Source: CANLWN01 sp039815505
Lineage (GTDB): Bacteria; Bacteroidota; Bacteroidia; Flavobacteriales; Flavobacteriaceae
NCBI GenBank assembly: GCA_039815505.1
Contig: JBCBZE010000024.1
Location: 1-20,464 of the forward strand
DNA: 20,464 bases
Reading direction: 5' to 3'
Part shown: positions 15,834-20,464 of the stretch, piece after piece
Numbering within the stretch: position 1 is the stretch's first letter
Layout: each line of letters begins with the position of its first letter
Made by a program: the position numbers and the translations under genes
Notes under the pieces: model-generated
What the model saw: the letters and a program-made list of their open reading frames with translations, nothing else
Databases searched by the model: none
What the model was told of the DNA's origin: nothing

Positions 15834-15908
15834 TAGTAATTCACTGCCATGAATTTTATGATGGGCCAACCTTTTAAATCAAAAGCGATCTAATCCCAAC
15901 TATTCCCC

Positions 15909-15935
15909 TACCTTTGCCGCTTCTATTTAGAAGCG
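15909..15935 (+). promoter_or_regulatory. Promoter -7 element and leader hairpin of the DEAD-box helicase gene
   Basis: TACCTTTG (15909-15916) is a perfect TAnnTTTG -7 element; no TTTG lies 19 bp upstream. Directly after it, CGCTTCT (15918-15924) pairs with AGAAGCG (15929-15935) around an ATTT loop. The start codon at 15937 is one base past the stem. If transcription starts near 15920, almost the whole leader of about 17 nt is this hairpin, which could lower initiation until melted or unwound. Confidence 0.55.
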
Positions 15936-15936
15936 C

Positions 15937-17214
15937 ATGAATTTCAAAGATTTAGGAATTATTGAACCCATTCTCAAAACCCTCATCGATGAGGGTTATA
16001 CCCATCCTACTCCTATTCAGGAACAATCCATTCCTATTCTGCTTAACAGAAAAGACTTACTGGGCAGTGCCCAGACCGGTACGGGGAAAACGGCCGCCTT
16101 TTCAATTCCGATACTGCAGCACCTTTATTTGGATAGAAGGCGGAACAATTCGCACCCCAAAATTAAAGCCCTTATTGTAACACCAACCAGAGAGTTGGCG
16201 ATACAGATTGGGGAAAGTATTGCTACCTACGGGAAATTCACCGAATTAAAAAGTACGGTCATTTTTGGAGGTGTAAAGCAAGGTAATCAAACCCAGATTC
16301 TTAGAAGAGGGGTAGATATTCTTGTAGCCACACCCGGTAGACTATTGGATTTAATGAACCAAGGTTATGTTTCCTTAAGGAACATAGAATATTTTGTATT
16401 GGACGAAGCGGATCATATGCTAGATATGGGGTTTATCCACGACATCAGAAAGATTATAGCCAAATTACCGGAAAGACGACAGTCACTTTTCTTTTCGGCA
16501 ACCATGCCCAAGGAAATAATAGCGCTTTCACAAAAAATTCTTGGGAGCTATGAACGGGTTACGGTAAAACCGCAACAAGCTACTGCCGAAAAGGTAGCGC
16601 AAGCCATGTATTTTGTTCCCAAGAAAAGTAAAATAAAATTGTTGATACACCTCCTAGAGGAGAAAGAATCCGATTCCGTATTGGTTTTTTCCCGTACCAA
16701 GCATGGAGCAAATAAAATTGTGAAGCTATTGGACAGGTCCAACATTGTTGCAGCTGCCATTCATGGGAACAAATCCCAAGGAGCTAGGCAAAAAGCCTTG
16801 GATGATTTTAAGAAGGGGCATATTAGGGTAATGGTTGCTACGGATATAGCAGCTAGAGGTATTGATGTAGAAGAACTTTCCTTAGTCATTAATTATGACC
16901 TGCCCAACGTTCCAGAAACCTATGTACACCGAATTGGTCGCACGGGAAGGGCAAAGGCAAGCGGAATAGCCTTGTCTTTTTGTGATGTAGAGGAAAAACC
17001 CTATTTAAAGGATATTCAAAAGCTTATAAAACAGGAAATACCTGTAGTAAGTGAACATCCATTTCTTAATGGGGAAATGGATGATGTTTCCAAAGATTCT
17101 GAAAGTTATCAAAAATCAAAACAACATCGTTCTAAAAAACCATCCAATTCGGAGGGAAACAAAAATAAAAACAAAAAAAGGCGTCGTAGATACTATCCTA
17201 GAAAACGAAAATAA
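15937..17214 (+). CDS. DEAD-box RNA helicase, RhlE-like
   Basis: All helicase motifs are present in the 425 residues: the Q motif with F3 and Q28 (PTPIQEQSIP), Walker A AQTGTGKT with K51, PTRELAIQ, TPGR, DEAD at 156-159 (VLDEADHMLDMGF), SAT at 187-189, ARGIDV and HRIGRTGR at 331-338. The order and spacing fit the RhlE subgroup. After about residue 370 the protein changes to a low-complexity tail rich in Lys, Arg, Asn and Ser, ending KNKKRRRRYYPRKRK, which likely tethers it to RNA. Its role is ATP-dependent RNA unwinding in ribosome assembly or mRNA turnover, often raised in the cold. It has its own -7 element and a hairpin immediately before the start codon, suggesting control at translation initiation. 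The symbol rhlE would be reasonable, but paralogues are common in this group. Confidence 0.92.
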   Translation: MNFKDLGIIEPILKTLIDEGYTHPTPIQEQSIPILLNRKDLLGSAQTGTGKTAAFSIPILQHLYLDRRRNNSHPKIKALIVTPTRELAIQIGESIATYGKFTELKSTVIFGGVKQGNQTQILRRGVDILVATPGRLLDLMNQGYVSLRNIEYFVLDEADHMLDMGFIHDIRKIIAKLPERRQSLFFSATMPKEIIALSQKILGSYERVTVKPQQATAEKVAQAMYFVPKKSKIKLLIHLLEEKESDSVLVFSRTKHGANKIVKLLDRSNIVAAAIHGNKSQGARQKALDDFKKGHIRVMVATDIAARGIDVEELSLVINYDLPNVPETYVHRIGRTGRAKASGIALSFCDVEEKPYLKDIQKLIKQEIPVVSEHPFLNGEMDDVSKDSESYQKSKQHRSKKPSNSEGNKNKNKKRRRRYYPRKRK

Positions 17215-17319
17215 ATACAGGTATTTGAATAACCCTTACACGCGTTTTTTTTTGTATCCCCCTACATAAAGAGACAGCATTAAGCACCGCAATCGTATCT
17301 TTATGATAGTATTTGCTAT

Positions 17320-18432
17320 ATGGATCCCATAATTTTTCTCTTTTTGTTTTTTTCCTTTCTTGGGGTGTTGCTGTCCCTGCTTTTCTTCTTTAAAAAAAAG
17401 GGCGACCGTTTTGCCAATATCCTATTGGCAATCTATACGTTCCTTTTTGCTACCGAACTATTGAACAACTCATTGCGTTGGTCCGGCCTAATAAAAACAG
17501 AAAAATTTGTCCACCTAAACCTCATCCATTTCCCTCTGTGGCTGGTTTACGGTCCTTTGGTCTTTATCTATGTCCGTAGGGTAATCTCAAAAACCGCCTT
17601 TAAGATTACAGATATTCTTTTTTTAGTACCACCTCTTGTTCTCATGGGCTTGCTGTTCCCCTTTTATACCCTTTCCACTATGAATAAGCTTAATGTGGTA
17701 AATAATGAAAAAACCTTCGATTACATATTACTACCCAGTTATGGCATCTGGATTATTATTGCTTTTATGTTCTTCTATGGGGGTTATACCTATTTTTCAT
17801 TTTGGAAAAATCGTGGAATAGGTTTCAGGGAGAATAACTGGTTAAAATGGTTCGTTGGATGTTATTTTGGCTTTGTATTTGCTTTTACCCTCTATATTTT
17901 TCTAATTACTTTCCAATTGATGGATCCCAAATACGATTATTTTGTAGATATCATCATTGTTCTATTTATCGGAATGCTTGCTTTCTTCGGTTTTGTGCAA
18001 CCGGAAGTGTTTGAGGGAAAATCTATCAAGGAAGTACTTCCTTTTAAAAAATACAGAAAAACGGGCCTATCCAAGGCCTTATCCTTGGAAATGAAAAATA
18101 AACTCATAGGGCTTATGGAAAATAAAAAGTTATTTCTGAACAATGAACTAAGGCTTACCCACGTAGCAGAAGCATTAAACCTATCCAGAAATCATGCATC
18201 ACAGATTATCAATGAACATTTTAACCTATCCTTTTTCGATTTTATAAATCAGTATAGAATTGAAGAAGCCAAAAAGTTATTATCAGGAAATAGCCGCCGG
18301 GAAAGAAACACCATTGAACAAATAGCGTATGATGTTGGTTTTAATAATAGGGCTTCTTTCTACAAAGCATTTAAAAAATTCACAGGGGAAGTCCCAACTA
18401 AATACATGGATGAAACAGAGCTGGTCTCTTAA
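17320..18432 (+). CDS. Membrane-anchored AraC-family transcriptional regulator
   Basis: Of 370 residues, the first 230 or so form about seven hydrophobic segments (for example 3-24, 34-50, 70-85, 97-115, 137-155, 180-200, 210-228). The rest is a cytoplasmic AraC/XylS DNA-binding domain (about 255-365) with both helix-turn-helix units: 'THVAEALNLSRNHASQIIN' and 'TIEQIAYDVGFNNRASFYKAFKKFTGEVPTKY'. This 7TM-AraC layout is common in Flavobacteriia; the membrane part is thought to sense an unknown signal. Direct control of a gene from the membrane is inference. It is monocistronic by spacing (105 bp upstream, 186 bp downstream). A candidate -7, TATCTTTA (17296-17303), precedes it, with no good -33. 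Its target is not evident; the following CarboxypepD_reg gene is a neighbour, not a proven target. Confidence 0.88.
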   Translation: MDPIIFLFLFFSFLGVLLSLLFFFKKKGDRFANILLAIYTFLFATELLNNSLRWSGLIKTEKFVHLNLIHFPLWLVYGPLVFIYVRRVISKTAFKITDILFLVPPLVLMGLLFPFYTLSTMNKLNVVNNEKTFDYILLPSYGIWIIIAFMFFYGGYTYFSFWKNRGIGFRENNWLKWFVGCYFGFVFAFTLYIFLITFQLMDPKYDYFVDIIIVLFIGMLAFFGFVQPEVFEGKSIKEVLPFKKYRKTGLSKALSLEMKNKLIGLMENKKLFLNNELRLTHVAEALNLSRNHASQIINEHFNLSFFDFINQYRIEEAKKLLSGNSRRERNTIEQIAYDVGFNNRASFYKAFKKFTGEVPTKYMDETELVS

Positions 18433-18618
18433 ACGTATGCTATTTAAAGTTGTAAAAGTTTGTAAGGAGAGACAATTTTATACGATAATTAATATATGTT
18501 TATCCCATGGATAGTTAAACGATCCGTGTGCTTTTACAAGCTATATGTATTTAAAAATTAGTATCTTAGAGAAGAATACCAAATCCTTTTTAAATAAATT
18601 GAATTAAATAAATAAGTC

Positions 18619-19947
18619 ATGCCAAAAAATTTCATAATAAAGATTAGCAAAGCCTTTACCATGGCAATAACACTTGTGTTGTCCATTGGTTTTAATGAAA
18701 CGGTACAGGCGTCAACTTTTTTTCAGGAAACGGAGCAAGTTACCGACTACAGTCAGTACAAGGGCAAGGTGACCGATGGCACCACCAAAAAACCTCTTAT
18801 TTTCGCTTCTTTGTCGCTAGACGGAACCAACATAAGTACCGTGACCAATACGGAAGGTGATTTTTTACTGAAGATACCCAAGAGCATTAATGAAGGAACC
18901 ATAAACGTTTCCTTTTTAGGTTACAAAACCAAATCCATACCCTTATCCCAACTTAAGGAAGACAAAAACCGTATTGCCCTGGAAGTGTCCATTACCGAAC
19001 TAAGCGAAGTTAATATTGCAGTTCCTAAGAATGCTTACGCTTTGGTTAAGGAAACCCTGAAAAGAAAGGGTGAAAACTATTTTGATGACCCTACGCTAAT
19101 GACCGCATTTTATAGGGAGACCATAAAAAAAAGAAGAAGGAACGTGTCACTTTCAGAGGCAGTGGTCAATATCTACAAGACACCATATACTTCGAACAAA
19201 AAAGACGCCGTTAAATTATACAAAGCAAGGAAAAGTACGGATTATACCAAATTGGATACGGTGGCCCTTAAACTTCAAGGAGGTCCTTTTAACACCTTGT
19301 TTATTGACCTTATGAAATATCCGGAGTACATATTTACGGAGGAGTCCCTTGCTGAATATGTATTTAGTTTTGATCGTTCCACAAGAATAAACGATAGACT
19401 TATCTATGTTGTGAATTTTAAACAAAGAGAAGACATTAACATTCCGCTATACCAAGGAAAACTATTTATAGACCCACAAAACAAAACACTTACAAGCGCT
19501 ATATATTCGTTGAACATTATTGACAAGGAAAAGGCAAGTAGGATGTTCGTTCGTAAAAAACCAAAAAATGCCAAAGTATACCCCACAGAAATAGCTTACC
19601 GGGTAGACTACAGGGAAAAAGATGGCAGATGGTATTACGGCTATAGTAATGTACTTTTGGAATTCAAAGTGAATTGGGACGATAGGTTGTTTAATTCTGT
19701 ATATAGTATGGCGGCAGAAATGGCTGTTACGGATTGGGAAAAGAATGTGACCGAAGAAACACCCAAATCCAAAGATCGCTTAAAATCATCCATCATTTTA
19801 AGTGACGAGGCCGTTGGTTTTTCCGACCCGAATTTTTGGGGAGAATACAATATTATAGAGCCCGAGAAATCTATTGAATCTGCTATAAAGAAAATTAAAC
19901 GACAATTGAAACGAGCCAATTCAAAAGGGGGTACATCTGCTCCTTGA
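18619..19947 (+). CDS. Secreted CarboxypepD_reg-like domain protein
   Basis: The 442-residue protein has an N-terminal signal peptide (basic residues to K11, hydrophobic 13-24, cleavage near VQA-S). I keep the ATG at 18619 because it supplies the basic n-region; a second in-frame ATG at residue 15 would remove it. Residues about 47-135 are a carboxypeptidase-regulatory-like beta-sandwich: 'YKGKVTDGTTKKPLIFASLSL', 'TVTNTEGDFLLKIP', 'INVSFLGYKTKSIPL'. The remaining 300 residues contain 'LMTAFYRETIKKRRRNVSLSEAVVNIYK', a pattern seen in Bacteroidota envelope proteins that pair this domain with a predicted beta-rich region, but there is no TonB-receptor barrel. The function is unknown; a periplasmic or outer-membrane-associated location is likely. 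The C-terminus is Lys/Arg-rich. A strong terminator follows 17 bp after the stop. Confidence 0.8.
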   Translation: MPKNFIIKISKAFTMAITLVLSIGFNETVQASTFFQETEQVTDYSQYKGKVTDGTTKKPLIFASLSLDGTNISTVTNTEGDFLLKIPKSINEGTINVSFLGYKTKSIPLSQLKEDKNRIALEVSITELSEVNIAVPKNAYALVKETLKRKGENYFDDPTLMTAFYRETIKKRRRNVSLSEAVVNIYKTPYTSNKKDAVKLYKARKSTDYTKLDTVALKLQGGPFNTLFIDLMKYPEYIFTEESLAEYVFSFDRSTRINDRLIYVVNFKQREDINIPLYQGKLFIDPQNKTLTSAIYSLNIIDKEKASRMFVRKKPKNAKVYPTEIAYRVDYREKDGRWYYGYSNVLLEFKVNWDDRLFNSVYSMAAEMAVTDWEKNVTEETPKSKDRLKSSIILSDEAVGFSDPNFWGEYNIIEPEKSIESAIKKIKRQLKRANSKGGTSAP

Positions 19948-19964
19948 AGATGGTAAAATCGTAT

Positions 19965-19990
19965 AAAAAAGGCACCGAGGTGCCTTTTTT
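19965..19990. terminator. Bidirectional rho-independent terminator
   Basis: An 11-bp stem, AAAAAAGGCAC (19965-19975) with GTGCCTTTTTT (19980-19990), is capped by CGAG and has an A tract on one side and a T tract on the other. It closes the CarboxypepD_reg gene and would also stop transcription coming from the right. Confidence 0.92.
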
Positions 19991-20150
19991 TATCATTACC
20001 CCCGTCTACGCTCTTTCTGTTCAAAAAAAACAAGATAACCATAGGGTATCGCCGCGGTTTTTGATCCAGGTTTACGTGTGCTAAAAACTAAACCATACTA
20101 CTATTATCGCTGGATTGCCGGTGACGGGCATCATCAAATGAATAAAAACG

Positions 20151-20170
20151 TTATTAACAATTGTTTATAA
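20151..20170. promoter_or_regulatory. 20-bp near-perfect AT palindrome
   Basis: TTATTAACAATTGTTTATAA is a dyad with one mismatched pair. The next 25 bp repeat part of the right arm: GTTTATAAC, then GGTTTATATC, then TTGTTGAT. This looks like a cooperative protein-binding site just upstream of the promoter-like element at 20185-20214. The pattern is seen directly; the binding protein is unknown. Confidence 0.4.
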
Positions 20171-20184
20171 CCTTGGTTTATATC

Positions 20185-20214
20185 TTGTTGATTTTTAAAT
20201 GGTTATAAAATTTG
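20185..20214 (+). promoter_or_regulatory. Promoter-like element at the right edge
   Basis: TTG (20185-20187), an 18-bp spacer and TAAAATTTG (20206-20214) fit the Bacteroidota promoter except for one extra base inside TAnnTTTG. The predicted start is near 20220, pointing right into DNA without a convincing ORF. Confidence 0.35.
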
Positions 20215-20219
20215 GATAT

Positions 20220-20464
20220 TAAATAAAAACATCTAATTTTAAGGTATGGTTAAAGAGGAATAACCCAGCAATGGGTAGGAACTCCAAACCGGTATAAAGT
20301 TGACGTTCTTTATATTGTTGATCAATCCATTTCAAAGTAGTTAGGCATTTATGCAGCATTATGGCGAAACGGGTGGGCATAGTGGAAAAATGCTTCGGCA
20401 TTTTGGAAACTAGGCTTAAGCTTTTCGGGCAAAGTATAAGGCCATAGGTTTTGTACTAAAGAAA
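20220..20464 (+). ncRNA. Candidate structured RNA or long leader (gene-free right edge)
   Basis: The stretch 19991-20464 has no convincing gene. Downstream of the promoter-like element, plus-strand frames are broken by many stops; the longest Met-initiated one near the end has 20 codons (20351-20413). Two hairpins carry stable tetraloops: ACCCA-GCAA-TGGGT (20263-20276, GNRA loop) and AAAATGC-TTCG-GCATTTT (20387-20404, a C(UUCG)G loop). A minus-strand frame of 60 codons (20219-20401) has no recognisable features. This could be an RNA gene, the 5' leader of a gene beyond the edge, or unremarkable spacer. No known RNA family was recognised. Confidence 0.25.

Noticed and set aside
17215..17260. 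Terminator of the DEAD-box helicase gene at the T9 run (17245-17253)
   Set aside because: No convincing stem precedes the T tract; the nearest inverted repeat (GGTATT/AATAACC) has a bulge and is separated from it.
7886..19947. A defence system or other novel multi-gene island among the plus-strand genes
   Set aside because: Each gene belongs to a recognisable housekeeping, catabolic, regulatory or envelope family. No nuclease, toxin, recombinase or phage-like gene is present, and base composition does not change noticeably.
20151..20170. Pair of DnaA boxes facing each other, suggesting a replication origin
   Set aside because: Both arms (TTATTAACA and TTATAAACA) differ from TTATCCACA at the two central C positions, and no dnaA or other replication gene is present.
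20219..20401. 60-codon minus-strand ORF at the right edge
   Set aside because: No signal peptide, domain or family resemblance, no promoter or start signal; its length is within chance for this AT-rich spacer.

Overview
The window looks like a chromosomal segment of a marine-type member of the Flavobacteriaceae (Bacteroidota), of the Zobellia/Maribacter/Arenibacter kind. The evidence is low G+C, Bacteroidota promoters (TTTG ... TAnnTTTG) in place of -35/-10 sites, few Shine-Dalgarno sequences, a LruC-domain lipoprotein, an M14 peptidase with a glutamine-amidotransferase-like C-terminal region, a CarboxypepD_reg protein, and bacillithiol synthesis by bshC. The genus is inference. No rRNA, tRNA, CRISPR array, insertion sequence or phage gene is visible.

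Left part (1-4143). The window opens inside a plus-strand beta-propeller gene that ends at a clean terminator (1211-1237). A gene-poor 530 bp follows, holding a CCCGAT palindrome, a hairpin plus leader resembling those in front of SusC/TonB receptor genes but attached to only a 36-codon ORF, and a very strong bidirectional terminator. A minus-strand LruC-domain lipoprotein gene (1737-3770) comes next. Its upstream region is rich in signals: a near-consensus promoter, an array of nonamers spaced 21-22 bp that resembles a LytTR operator, and a perfect 19-bp palindrome.

Middle (4144-7885). A plus-strand flavin-binding (pyridoxamine phosphate oxidase family) gene converges on a two-gene minus-strand unit, bshC followed by a GT39-type membrane glycosyltransferase; the convergent stop codons overlap by 4 bp.

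Right part (7886-19947). All genes are on the plus strand: a secreted M14 carboxypeptidase; a compact galactoside unit (cytoplasmic GH2 beta-galactosidase with a GTG start, then a sodium/sugar symporter 13 bp later) closely followed by rluF; an RhlE-like DEAD-box helicase whose short leader is almost entirely a hairpin; a membrane-anchored AraC-type regulator; and a secreted CarboxypepD_reg-domain protein closed by a terminator. The symporter and beta-galactosidase plausibly import and cleave galactosides. The remaining genes are housekeeping or cell-envelope functions with no obvious shared pathway.

Right edge (19991-20464). There is no convincing gene. A near-perfect 20-bp palindrome is followed by a promoter-like element and by sequence that can form a GNRA-capped and a UUCG-capped hairpin. 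This is the best candidate in the window for an unannotated structured RNA or leader. I did not find a clear new multi-gene system; the most interesting signals are regulatory and non-coding.
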